From: an uncultured Muribaculaceae bacterium
GTDB taxonomy: Bacteria; Bacteroidota; Bacteroidia; Bacteroidales; Muribaculaceae
Direction of reading: 5' to 3'
Length of the DNA stretch: 14,070 nucleotides
Assembly: GCA_910585285.1 (NCBI GenBank)
Contig: CAJUDL010000067.1
Coordinates: 1 to 14,070 of the forward strand
Below are positions 7,629 to 14,070 of the stretch, in pieces (position 1 is the stretch's first letter; the number at the start of each line of letters is the position of its first letter). The notes below the pieces were generated by a model, which made no database searches, was not told the DNA's origin, and saw only the letters and a program-made list of their open reading frames with translations. Both the position numbers and the translations under genes were made by a program.

Positions 7629-10106
7629 ATGCTAAAACAATTACTTACAGGTATTGCCGTTGTTGCAGTTGCAACAACTATCTCGGCAAAACCTATCACG
7701 CCCGATGAAGCTTTGTCGCGTCTTCGTGAAGGCAACAGCAAAATGGCGGCACCCGGCAAATCGGGCAAAGCCCCTCGGCTGATTCACACCACCAAGACTA
7801 CGAAAGGAGATCCTGCAGTGTATATCTTCAATCAGGGAGATAACAATGGATATCTCGTTCTTTCCGCAGACGATGCGGCATATCCTCTGCTCGGTTATTC
7901 AGACAGTGGAAATGCAGATGCTTCGAACCTCCCTCCGGCTCTTGAATGGTGGCTCGGAGAATATGCCAGCCAGATTGAATATGTAAACGAAAAGGGGATT
8001 TCAGCGGAAGCTTCCGTAATGAAAACCGACATGAGTTCCACCTGGCAGCCTATAGCACCCATGATCAAGACAAAATGGGATCAGATCGAACCTTATTACA
8101 ACCAGTGTCCTCTCTATGGCACTGCACGCACTTTCACCGGATGCGTGGCCACAGCTATGGCGCAGGTTGCCAACTACTGGAATTATCCTGCCGTAGGCAA
8201 AGGTTCCATCAGCTATGAATGTGAGGACCTCTCGAAACGACTTACGATGAATTTCGCATTGAAGAAATTTGACTGGGATAACATGTGCGATACTTATCTT
8301 CCCGGGCAATACACAGCGACAGAGGCGGATGCCGTGGCATATCTAATGAAAGCGTGCGGCTATGCCGTCAAGATGAGCTACAGCACCGAGTCTTCAGGTG
8401 CCCTTGCAATGAATATCGCCAACGGTCTTGTTAAATATCTGGATTATGATCCGAATACTTTGTATGACCAAAGGATGTATCATTCGGCATCGGAATGGAA
8501 GCAGATCATTTACGATAACCTCAAGAACGTGGGTCCTATCCTTTATGGCGGTGGGTCAATGCTCGGAGGCGGTCACTCGTTTGTGCTCGACGGATATGAC
8601 GGCAACGGCATGTTCCATTTCAACTGGGGATGGAGCGGCATGAGCGACGGTTATTTCTCTCTTGATGCTCTTAATCCCAATTCTCTCGGCACAGGTGGAG
8701 GTTCAGGCGGCGGCTATAACTTCACCCAGGATGCAGTATTGGGAATTCAACCCCCGACAGGAAAGCCTGCGGAAGTTCGTCCTTTGGAGATGACGCAACT
8801 TGGCTCTCTTTCTGCTGAAGTAGAGGAGGGTAAGCTTAAGTTCAATCTTATCGGAGAGGGTCAGGCAATGTGGGTGAACTATAACCCGTCTACACTTAAG
8901 ATGATGTTCGGTGCGATCTTCGAGCCTCAGGGTTCTACAGGCGGAGTGACAATCCGCAAGCAAGTGAGCACCACCAAGTTCAATATCCAGCCCGGTTACG
9001 GCACTGATCCTGCGCATCTTAATCCTACAGTGGATCTTGCTGAGGCTGCACTTAACGACGGTACATACAAGGTTACATTCGCGTCTGTCCTGATAGAGAC
9101 AGGAGGAGATGATGTCTGGACCCCCGTGAAGCAGGGATATGGTTACACGAACTATGTGATCCTGAAGAAATCCGGAAACACTTATACAGTGGAAAATTCA
9201 GAAGTTGACTATTTGCAGCTTGTGGGTGCCAACTATCTTGAGAAGCTGTATTTCGGTGGTCTCGCAAAAATAGAGATTGAGATTGCAAATGATTCAGAGA
9301 TCGAGCTTACCAAGGGTTTTGCTCCTGTGCTCATAAGCACAGCCGATGGCCTTCCTTATTTCATTGGCGAAAGCATCTATGTAACGCTTCCTCCCAAAAC
9401 CACAGAAACGAGACAATGGGTTTCGACTCTCAATCTCGTGCAGAATGTGAATATCACAGGAGACACGGAGTATTATATGGCATTCCTTGATGAAGGCACA
9501 GCCAACTTTTTCGTTTCAGAGGATAAGATCACGATGTATGCCAACCCCGGTTTGCCGACAATGTCGCTGATGGGCGTTGCGAGGATCACCGGAGAAAGGG
9601 TGACCGAGGCGCTTCCTAACGGAACGGAAACTACTGTATACGTCATTGATGATCCAAACAACATTGAAATCTCGGCGCGTGTAAGATTGACAAAAGGTGT
9701 ATTCGCCTACAACTGCCTTGCATTCATCGTTGATCCATTCCAGGAGGAGACAGAACAGGGCACAGAAATCTTTACGATGGCAGGAATGCCGATGTTCATG
9801 GCAAGCGCCGGTCTCAGCCAGACTTTCAAAGCTACTGCCGGATATCCGCTTCTTATCCCTGGCAAGCATTATGCAGTCATAATGGGTTATCAGTATGGAT
9901 ACAATTATGTGTCGATGAGCAATGCCGCTCCGACATATTTCCGTGTTGCGGGCACTTCCGCTGTTGAAGAACTCCCTGCTGATAATGCAGAGGAAGGCAA
10001 TGGCGAGATCTTCAATCTCCAGGGAATCAGCGTTGGTTATGATTTCGACTCGCTCCCCGCAGGACTTTATATCCGCAACGGGAAGAAGATAGTTAAGAGG
10101 CTTTAG
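7629..10106 (+). CDS. Secreted C10-family (streptopain/interpain-like) cysteine protease with T9SS-like tail
   Basis: 825 residues from ATG 7629, starting with a signal peptide (MLKQLLTGIAVVAVATTISA, cut near residue 20). Residues about 21-130 match the C10 inhibitory propeptide, including 'AVYIFNQGDNNGYLVLSADD' and 'LPPALEWWLGEYASQI'. The papain-like core spans about 140-375. The catalytic Cys is C172 in TFTGCVATAMAQV and the catalytic His is H316 in GGGHSFVLDGY. Both are followed by FNWGW (331-335), whose Asn and Trp match the streptopain active-site region, and by SDGYFSL. A Gly-rich loop (354-362) lies near the end of the core. Known C10 enzymes are made as zymogens and activated by removing the propeptide; they cleave host or bacterial proteins. 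About 400 residues of beta-rich sequence of unknown role follow (about 380-775). The tail (792-825) has IFNLQG, LPAGLYIRNGKK and ends IVKRL. The extra final Leu is encoded by the first unit of the 7-bp repeat at 10101. All key residues are present, so it should be active. Confidence 0.93.
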   Translation: MLKQLLTGIAVVAVATTISAKPITPDEALSRLREGNSKMAAPGKSGKAPRLIHTTKTTKGDPAVYIFNQGDNNGYLVLSADDAAYPLLGYSDSGNADASNLPPALEWWLGEYASQIEYVNEKGISAEASVMKTDMSSTWQPIAPMIKTKWDQIEPYYNQCPLYGTARTFTGCVATAMAQVANYWNYPAVGKGSISYECEDLSKRLTMNFALKKFDWDNMCDTYLPGQYTATEADAVAYLMKACGYAVKMSYSTESSGALAMNIANGLVKYLDYDPNTLYDQRMYHSASEWKQIIYDNLKNVGPILYGGGSMLGGGHSFVLDGYDGNGMFHFNWGWSGMSDGYFSLDALNPNSLGTGGGSGGGYNFTQDAVLGIQPPTGKPAEVRPLEMTQLGSLSAEVEEGKLKFNLIGEGQAMWVNYNPSTLKMMFGAIFEPQGSTGGVTIRKQVSTTKFNIQPGYGTDPAHLNPTVDLAEAALNDGTYKVTFASVLIETGGDDVWTPVKQGYGYTNYVILKKSGNTYTVENSEVDYLQLVGANYLEKLYFGGLAKIEIEIANDSEIELTKGFAPVLISTADGLPYFIGESIYVTLPPKTTETRQWVSTLNLVQNVNITGDTEYYMAFLDEGTANFFVSEDKITMYANPGLPTMSLMGVARITGERVTEALPNGTETTVYVIDDPNNIEISARVRLTKGVFAYNCLAFIVDPFQEETEQGTEIFTMAGMPMFMASAGLSQTFKATAGYPLLIPGKHYAVIMGYQYGYNYVSMSNAAPTYFRVAGTSAVEELPADNAEEGNGEIFNLQGISVGYDFDSLPAGLYIRNGKKIVKRL

Positions 10107-10156
10107 GTATTAGGCTTTAGGCTTTAGGTATTAGGCTTTAGGCATTAGGCTTTAGA
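10101..10156 (+). repeat. Heptanucleotide tandem repeat across the protease stop codon
   Basis: Eight consecutive 7-bp units read CTTTAGG, TATTAGG, CTTTAGG, CTTTAGG, TATTAGG, CTTTAGG, CATTAGG, CTTTAGA; a ninth (ATTTGGG) is degenerate. The first unit supplies the last sense codon (CTT, Leu) and the TAG stop at 10104-10106 of the protease gene. The rest is untranslated. Length variation by slippage would leave the stop intact, so phase variation of the protein is not expected. Confidence 0.9.
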
Positions 10157-10193
10157 ATTTGGGACTGCCCTCGAAGAGGGGAAATAATTATAA

Positions 10194-10243
10194 CCCCATA
10201 TCGGACAACAACTTCCATTTGAAGCGCGTTGTCAGGTATGGGG
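10194..10243 (+). other. Nested three-segment inverted repeat (structured 3' region)
   Basis: Three colinear stems can stack: CCCCATA (10194-10200) with TATGGGG (10237-10243), GACAAC (10204-10209) with GTTGTC (10228-10233), and CTTC (10212-10215) with GAAG (10221-10224) closing a 5-nt loop. The segments are separated by a 3x3 and a 2x3 internal loop, giving 17 pairs in 50 nt. A smaller hairpin, CCCTC-GAA-GAGGG (10168-10180), sits just before it. No T-tract follows. It may be the 3' end of the protease transcript or a small mobile or REP-like element; I do not recognise it. Confidence 0.5.
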
Positions 10244-10299
10244 CTATTTATGTGTATATAAGGTATAGAAAGGTAGAATATTATACTAAAATAAAGTGC

Positions 10300-10332
10300 A
10301 AAAAAAAATTGATTGTCGTCCCGACAACCAAT
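10300..10332 (-). terminator. Terminator-like hairpin reading on the minus strand
   Basis: ATTG-a-TTGTCG (10308-10318) pairs with CGACAA-c-CAAT (10322-10332) across a 3-nt loop with one internal mismatch. A run of nine A (10300-10308) precedes it, so read on the minus strand the hairpin is followed by nine T, the classic intrinsic terminator layout. No minus-strand gene to its right explains it. It could instead be a hairpin in the leader of the short ORF at 10360. Confidence 0.45.
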
Positions 10333-10434
10333 CTTACGTTAACCTTAAAATCTAATACCATGAAAAACTCAATGCAAAATTATAAAATATTTTTCATATA
10401 TGCTATAAAACATAAAAAAATATTTGCATTTTAG
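10333..10434 (+). pseudogene. Orphan leader plus 24-codon ORF, possible remnant of a lost gene
   Basis: The stretch TTAACCTTAAAATCTAATACC directly before ATG 10360 resembles the A/T-rich leaders I associate with Bacteroidales outer-membrane and secreted genes. The ORF (10360-10434, TAG stop) begins MKNSMQNYKIFF, like the n-region of a signal peptide. It then runs into Lys- and Phe-rich sequence from AT-rich DNA and stops after 24 residues. I infer a gene start cut off by deletion. A short leader peptide or pure chance is also possible. Confidence 0.3.
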
Positions 10435-10519
10435 CTTTTATTAACAAATAACGTTTTTGTCGGCTTTAATTTTCGGGAGTTTGACGGAAAATATAAGATG
10501 AAATACAAGAGGATAATTT

Positions 10520-10551
10520 TTTGTTAGTTAGCTGCTTTTTTTGTATCTTTG
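10520..10551 (+). promoter_or_regulatory. Bacteroidetes-type promoter for thrS
   Basis: TTTG at 10520-10523 and TATCTTTG at 10544-10551 are separated by 20 nt, matching the Bacteroidetes primary sigma pattern (-33 TTTG, -7 TAnnTTTG, 19-21 nt apart). Transcription would begin near 10556-10560, leaving about 70 nt of leader before the thrS ATG. That leader can form a weak 5-bp hairpin, GGAGA (10562-10566) with TCTCC (10581-10585). The promoter probably drives the whole thrS-infC-rpmI-rplT cluster. Confidence 0.8.
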
Positions 10552-10626
10552 TGCGATTTATGGAGATTCTCTGTGGGGTTTCTCCGTTGATTTGTTTGTA
10601 ATTATTTGAAAATAAAAAATATAGAT

Positions 10627-12564
10627 ATGATCAATATAACTTTTCCAGATGGCGGCGTGAAGCAGTTTGAAAAGGGTGTTACTCCTTTTCAGGTTGCGGA
10701 AAGCATCAGTCCGCGTTTTGCGGCTGACGTGCTCGCTTCCAAAGTAAATGGCGAAGAATGGGATATTTCCCGCCCCATTGACTGCGATGCATCCGTCGAA
10801 CTTTTCAAATGGGATTCTCCCGAAGGGAAGCATGCTTTCTGGCACTCATCGGCGCATCTTCTCGCCGAGGCTCTTCAGGAACTCTATCCGGGTGTGAAAT
10901 TCGGTATCGGTCCGGCAATTGAAAACGGTTTCTATTACGATATCGATCCGGGAGAGCACAAGATTACCTCTGAAGATTTCGAGAAGATCGAGAAGAAGAT
11001 GATGGAGCTTGTTGCCAAGAAAGAGGATATCGTGCGTAAGGATATCGCCAAGGCTGACGCTCTGAAAATGTTTGGCGACCGTGGCGAGACTTACAAGTGT
11101 GAGCTAATCAGCGAACTTGAAGACGGGCATATTACCACATATACGCAGGGAAATTTCACTGACCTTTGCCGTGGTCCGCATCTTCCCAGCACTGCCCCCA
11201 TCAAGGCAGTTAAGATACTTTCACTCGCGGGCGCATACTGGCGTGGCGATGAGAAGCGCGATCAGCTCGTGCGTGTTTATGGTATCACATTCCCGAAGAA
11301 GAAGATGCTTGATGAGTATCTGGCACTTCTCGAAGAGGCTAAGAAGCGTGACCACCGCAAGCTCGGCAAAGAGATGGAACTTTTCGCATTCTCTTCTACC
11401 GTGGGTCAGGGTCTGCCTCTCTGGCTTCCGAAAGGCGCAGCCCTTCGCGACCGTCTGGAGCAGTTCCTCCGCAAGATTCAGAAAGAATACGGTTACCTTC
11501 AGGTAATCACCCCGCATATCGGTAACAAACAGCTTTACGTCACTTCCGGTCACTGGGCAAAATATGGCAAGGATTCCTTCCAGCCCATCAAGACTCCGCA
11601 GGAGGGCGAGGAATACATGCTTAAACCGATGAACTGTCCGCACCACTGCGAGATTTTCAAGGCACTTCCCCGCAGCTATAGGGACCTTCCATTGCGTTTC
11701 GCAGAATTCGGCACGGTTTACCGTTATGAGCAGAGCGGTGAGCTTCATGGTCTGACCCGCGTGCGCGGATTTACGCAAGACGATGCTCACCTTTTCTGCA
11801 CTCCCGAACAGATAAAAGATGAGTTCCTGAAGGTGATGGACATCATCCTCTATATCTTCAAGGCTCTGGACTTCACAAACTATGAGGCGCAGATATCACT
11901 CCGCGACCCGAAGAATAAGGAGAAATATATTGGTTCCGATGAGAACTGGCACCTTGCTGAGACAGCCATCATCGAGGCTTGCAAGGAGAAGGGTCTTCCG
12001 GCACGTGAGGTTGAGGGCGAGGCTGCTTTCTATGGTCCGAAGCTCGACTTTATGGTTAAGGATGCGATCGGTCGCCGCTGGCAGCTCGGCACCATTCAGG
12101 TTGACTACAATCTTCCCGAGCGTTTCCAATTGGAATATACGGGTTCGGACAACCAGAAACATCGTCCGGTGATGATCCACCGTGCGCCTTTCGGCTCTAT
12201 GGAGCGTTTCGTGGCTGTGCTTCTTGAGCACACTGCCGGCAAGCTTCCCCTCTGGCTCATCCCCGAGCAGTGTGTGGTGCTTCCGATCAGCGAGAAGTTT
12301 AACGACTATGCATATCAGGTTGTCAAGGAACTTGACAAGCATGACGTGCGCGCTATCGTTGACGACAGAAATGAGAAGATTGGCAAGAAAATTCGCGACA
12401 ATGAGCTCAAAAAAATCCCTTATTTGCTCATTGTAGGTGAAAAAGAAGCTCAAAATGGTGAAGTTTCTGTAAGAAAACAGGGCGAAGGTGATAAAGGTAC
12501 GATGAAAATCATTAACTTTGCAGACGAAATCAATGCCGAGGTGGCAAAGATGACAAATAAATAA
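10627..12564 (+). CDS. thrS: Threonyl-tRNA synthetase
   Basis: This cytoplasmic class II synthetase charges tRNA-Thr with threonine using ATP. I start it at ATG 10627 (MINITFPDGG, the usual ThrRS N-terminus); the frame is open upstream to a TTG at 10606, giving seven extra AT-rich codons without support. It has 645 residues, normal for the family. Residues 1-62 are the TGS domain. The editing domain carries the HxxxH pair H73/H77 with C181 and H185, so proofreading of seryl-tRNA should be intact. The catalytic domain has motif 2 around RFAEFGTVYRYEQSG (357-371) and motif 3 at HRAPFGSMERF (518-528). The zinc ligands C337, H388 and H518 are all present. The anticodon-binding domain fills about 545-640. 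It is first in the cluster, 30 nt before infC. Confidence 0.98.
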   Translation: MINITFPDGGVKQFEKGVTPFQVAESISPRFAADVLASKVNGEEWDISRPIDCDASVELFKWDSPEGKHAFWHSSAHLLAEALQELYPGVKFGIGPAIENGFYYDIDPGEHKITSEDFEKIEKKMMELVAKKEDIVRKDIAKADALKMFGDRGETYKCELISELEDGHITTYTQGNFTDLCRGPHLPSTAPIKAVKILSLAGAYWRGDEKRDQLVRVYGITFPKKKMLDEYLALLEEAKKRDHRKLGKEMELFAFSSTVGQGLPLWLPKGAALRDRLEQFLRKIQKEYGYLQVITPHIGNKQLYVTSGHWAKYGKDSFQPIKTPQEGEEYMLKPMNCPHHCEIFKALPRSYRDLPLRFAEFGTVYRYEQSGELHGLTRVRGFTQDDAHLFCTPEQIKDEFLKVMDIILYIFKALDFTNYEAQISLRDPKNKEKYIGSDENWHLAETAIIEACKEKGLPAREVEGEAAFYGPKLDFMVKDAIGRRWQLGTIQVDYNLPERFQLEYTGSDNQKHRPVMIHRAPFGSMERFVAVLLEHTAGKLPLWLIPEQCVVLPISEKFNDYAYQVVKELDKHDVRAIVDDRNEKIGKKIRDNELKKIPYLLIVGEKEAQNGEVSVRKQGEGDKGTMKIINFADEINAEVAKMTNK

Positions 12565-12594
12565 GGAAAAAGCTACAAGGCACAACATTATTAA

Positions 12595-13284
12595 ATGGAG
12601 AAAAAACCACAGTTCAGCGGTCCGCGTCGACCGATGAGTCCCGCCGGTCCGAAACCTCGTCCCGGCCAGAATCCCCGCAAGGGCAACGAGCGTAACAGCC
12701 GAGACCCGTATGTGATCAACGAATATATCCGCGCCAGAGAAGTGCGCCTTGTCGGCGACAATGTGGAGCAGGGTATATATCCCATTGAGAAGGCTCGTCG
12801 CATCGCCGAAGAGATGGAACTCGATCTTATCGAGATTTCACCCAACGCCGAACCGCCTGTATGCCGCATCCTTGATTATCAGAAGTTCCTCTATCAGCAG
12901 AAGAAACGCCAGAAAGAGCAGAAGGCAAAGGCTGCAAAGGTAGTTGTGAAGGAGATCCGTTTCGGACCCCAGACCGATGATCATGACTATAACTTCAAGC
13001 TCAAACATGCAATGGGCTTCCTCAAAGAGGGATCAAAGGTGAAAGCATATGTCTTCTTCCGCGGACGCTCAATCCTTTTCAAAGAGCAGGGAGAGGTGTT
13101 GCTGCTTCGCTTTGCGAACGATCTTGAGGAATATGGCAAAGTCGAGATGATGCCTGTGCTTGAAGGTAAGCGCATGACTATCATGCTCACTCCGCTGAAG
13201 ACCTCTGCAAAGAAAGACGACTCTAAGAAAGAGAATCGTAAGCCTGAAGGCAAGGAACCAGCCGCAAAAGATGATGCTGAATAA
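12595..13284 (+). CDS. infC: Translation initiation factor IF-3
   Basis: IF-3 binds the 30S subunit, keeps subunits apart and checks start-codon and initiator-tRNA fidelity. The ATG at 12595 lies 30 nt after thrS. The protein has 229 residues, longer than the roughly 180 of E. coli. The N-terminal domain begins at INEYIRAREVRLV (41-53) and includes GIYPIEKARRIAEEMELDL and PPVCRILDYQKF (87-98). A Lys/Gln-rich linker (101-117) follows, then the C-terminal domain from KEIRFGPQ (119-126) to RMTIMLTP (193-200). The extra length is a 40-residue Pro/Arg/Gly-rich N-terminal extension and a Lys/Glu/Asp-rich tail (201-229), both probably disordered. The start is a plain ATG, unlike the AUU start known in enterobacterial infC, so that autoregulation by poor start codon is not expected here. 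Confidence 0.97.
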   Translation: MEKKPQFSGPRRPMSPAGPKPRPGQNPRKGNERNSRDPYVINEYIRAREVRLVGDNVEQGIYPIEKARRIAEEMELDLIEISPNAEPPVCRILDYQKFLYQQKKRQKEQKAKAAKVVVKEIRFGPQTDDHDYNFKLKHAMGFLKEGSKVKAYVFFRGRSILFKEQGEVLLLRFANDLEEYGKVEMMPVLEGKRMTIMLTPLKTSAKKDDSKKENRKPEGKEPAAKDDAE

Positions 13285-13406
13285 GTTTTTTGCGGATTAT
13301 AAAATAAAAGTATAAAAATGCCGTTAATAATGACGGTAAAGATAAATAGAGACCGTAGGCACTCAGTGCCGAGGTGAATTTTTAAACAACTAAATTTTCA
13401 AAAACA
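13285..13406 (+). promoter_or_regulatory. 122-nt infC-rpmI leader with alternative hairpins
   Basis: The gap between infC and rpmI can form GGCAC-TCA-GTGCC (13358-13370). It also contains ACGGT (13333-13337), which can pair either upstream through ACGG with CCGT (13321-13324) or downstream with ACCGT (13352-13356). The two pairings are mutually exclusive. In other bacteria L20 represses the rpmI-rplT mRNA through a leader structure; a similar role here is inference. A T-run and AT-rich start (13286-13320) could also hold an internal promoter, but I see no good -7 box. Confidence 0.4.
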
Positions 13407-13604
13407 ATGCCTAAAGTAAAGACCAATGCCGCGTCAAAGAAGCGTTTTGCGCTCACCGGCACAGGGAAAATCAAAAGGAAACACGCTTACCACAGCCACA
13501 TTCTGACAAAGAAGAGCAAAAAGCGTAAGAGAAATCTCGACCACACAGCTTTGGTACAGGATGCAAACCTCAAGCAGGTTCGCGAGCTCCTTAGCCTTCG
13601 CTAA
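13407..13604 (+). CDS. rpmI: Large-subunit ribosomal protein bL35
   Basis: A 65-residue, very basic protein starting MPKVKTNAASKKRFALTGTGKIKR, the signature of bL35, with the conserved Lys/Arg-rich middle (HILTKKSKKRKRNL) and length normal for the family. It binds 23S rRNA in the 50S subunit. It lies between infC and rplT, its conserved location. No Shine-Dalgarno sequence stands before the ATG; the upstream 25 nt are A/T-rich, as is usual in Bacteroidetes. Confidence 0.97.
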   Translation: MPKVKTNAASKKRFALTGTGKIKRKHAYHSHILTKKSKKRKRNLDHTALVQDANLKQVRELLSLR

Positions 13605-13628
13605 TCGATTCTCCCTCATTTTACTTTT

Positions 13629-13697
13629 ATCAATTTTTTATTAACCGAACGTCCAGCTCCGCAAGTGCATAAAATTAATTGATTGCCGCTGACGTTC
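13629..13697 (+). promoter_or_regulatory. Possible pseudoknot in the rpmI-rplT gap
   Basis: GAACGTC-c-AGC (13647-13657) can pair with GCTGACGTTC (13688-13697), ten pairs with one bulged C. ATCAATT (13629-13635) can pair with AATTGAT (13677-13683). The second helix crosses the first, giving H-type pseudoknot topology that ends 15 nt before the rplT ATG. L20 is known to repress its own mRNA through a pseudoknot in E. coli (upstream of rpmI). A functional parallel here is inference from position and pairing only. Confidence 0.4.
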
Positions 13698-13712
13698 AAA
13701 AAATCAAAAAAG

Positions 13713-14060
13713 ATGCCAAGATCAGTAAATCACGTTGCCTCACGAGCAAAAAGAAAGAAAATCCTTAAACTTACCCGTGGTTATTACGGCAGCCGCCGCA
13801 ATGTGTGGACAGTAGCCAAAAACACATGGGAGAAAGGTCTGACCTATGCTTACCGTGACCGTAAGCAGAAAAAACGCGACTTCCGCGCTCTCTGGATTCA
13901 GAGAATCAACGCAGCCGCTCGTCAGGAGGGTCTTTCATACTCAATGCTTATGGGTCTTATTCATAAGGCAGGAATCGAGATCAACCGCAAGGTTCTCGCT
14001 GAGCTCGCAATGAACAACCCTGCAGCTTTCAAAGCAATCGTAGAGAAAGTGAAAGGATAA
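13713..14060 (+). CDS. rplT: Large-subunit ribosomal protein bL20
   Basis: 115 residues from ATG 13713 (MPRSVNHVASRAKRKKILKL), the standard bL20 start. The frame is open upstream to TTG 13683, but those ten codons overlap the putative pseudoknot and are not conserved L20 sequence. The N-terminal basic extension (RGYYGSRRNVWTVAKNTW) and the globular part (DFRALWIQRINAAARQEGLSYS, AGIEINRKVLAELA) are complete, ending VEKVKG. It binds 23S rRNA early in 50S assembly and in several bacteria acts as translational repressor of rpmI-rplT. The stop lies 10 nt before the window end, so any terminator is outside. Confidence 0.98.
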   Translation: MPRSVNHVASRAKRKKILKLTRGYYGSRRNVWTVAKNTWEKGLTYAYRDRKQKKRDFRALWIQRINAAARQEGLSYSMLMGLIHKAGIEINRKVLAELAMNNPAAFKAIVEKVKG

Positions 14061-14070
14061 TTAACCAAAT

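Noticed and set aside
10101..10163. Telomere-like or CRISPR-like repeat
   Set aside because: The TTTAGG-type units resemble some eukaryotic telomere repeats only by chance, and 7-bp units without spacers are not CRISPR.
10200..10243. Integron attC site
   Set aside because: The nested hairpin suggested it, but GTTGTCA does not fit the GTTRRRY core and no integrase or cassette is nearby.
10606..10626. TTG start for thrS
   Set aside because: ThrRS proteins begin at the MI(N/K)ITFPDG motif, encoded from ATG 10627.
10557..10626. T-box riboswitch before thrS
   Set aside because: The leader is only about 70 nt, with one weak hairpin and no T-box motif or terminator; this class is typical of Firmicutes and related groups.
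11896..12588. 230-codon minus-strand frame opposite thrS
   Set aside because: It covers the thrS 3' half, where the + strand holds conserved motif 3 and the anticodon-binding domain.
13683..13712. TTG start for rplT
   Set aside because: bL20 begins MPRSVN at 13713; upstream codons overlap the structured spacer.

Overview
The window looks like chromosome from a gut-type member of the Bacteroidales, with Muribaculaceae or Prevotella relatives the best guess. Four points support this: secreted proteins ending in short type IX secretion (T9SS)-like sorting tails, a C10 (streptopain/interpain-like) cysteine protease, absence of Shine-Dalgarno sequences before most genes, and a Bacteroidetes-type promoter (TTTG, 20-nt spacer, TATCTTTG) before thrS. 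All genes I accept lie on the + strand. No tRNA, rRNA, CRISPR array, insertion sequence or phage gene is visible.

Left part (about 44-10106): four consecutive large secreted proteins. (1) A roughly 772-residue protein of unknown function has a good signal peptide but no ATG, GTG or TTG in a usable place; CTG at 44 is the only near-standard start. (2) A 686-residue protein appears to be built from about six beta-rich repeats. (3) A 976-residue protein is built from seven tandem Ig-like modules of 110-135 residues. (4) An 825-residue C10 cysteine protease has its catalytic Cys and His in place. All four have an N-terminal signal peptide and a C-terminal tail of the type '(V/F)NLQG ... LPAGIY ... 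NGKK', degenerate in the third. The simplest reading is a group of T9SS clients displayed on or released from the cell surface. Genes 1-3 are each followed by a GC-rich hairpin with a CCGGG/CCCGG-type core and no real U-tract. The protease gene ends inside a 7-bp tandem repeat.

Middle (10107-10626): about 500 bases without a convincing gene. It holds the heptamer repeat, a nested three-segment hairpin, a terminator-like hairpin that points to the minus strand, an orphan leader with a 24-codon ORF that may be the remnant of a lost gene, and the thrS promoter.

Right part (10627-14060): the conserved translation cluster thrS - infC - rpmI - rplT (threonyl-tRNA synthetase, IF-3, L35, L20). The infC-rpmI and rpmI-rplT gaps (122 and 108 nt) are long for such a cluster. 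Both can form RNA structure, and the second can form a pseudoknot-like fold just before rplT. These are candidate ribosomal-protein autoregulatory leaders.

Several starts were moved downstream from the longest open frame: gene 3 to ATG 4595, thrS to ATG 10627 and rplT to ATG 13713, because conserved N-termini or signal peptides begin there. The best candidates for something undescribed are the protease and Ig-repeat secreted-protein cluster with its hairpin punctuation, and the possible L20 regulatory RNA before rplT.
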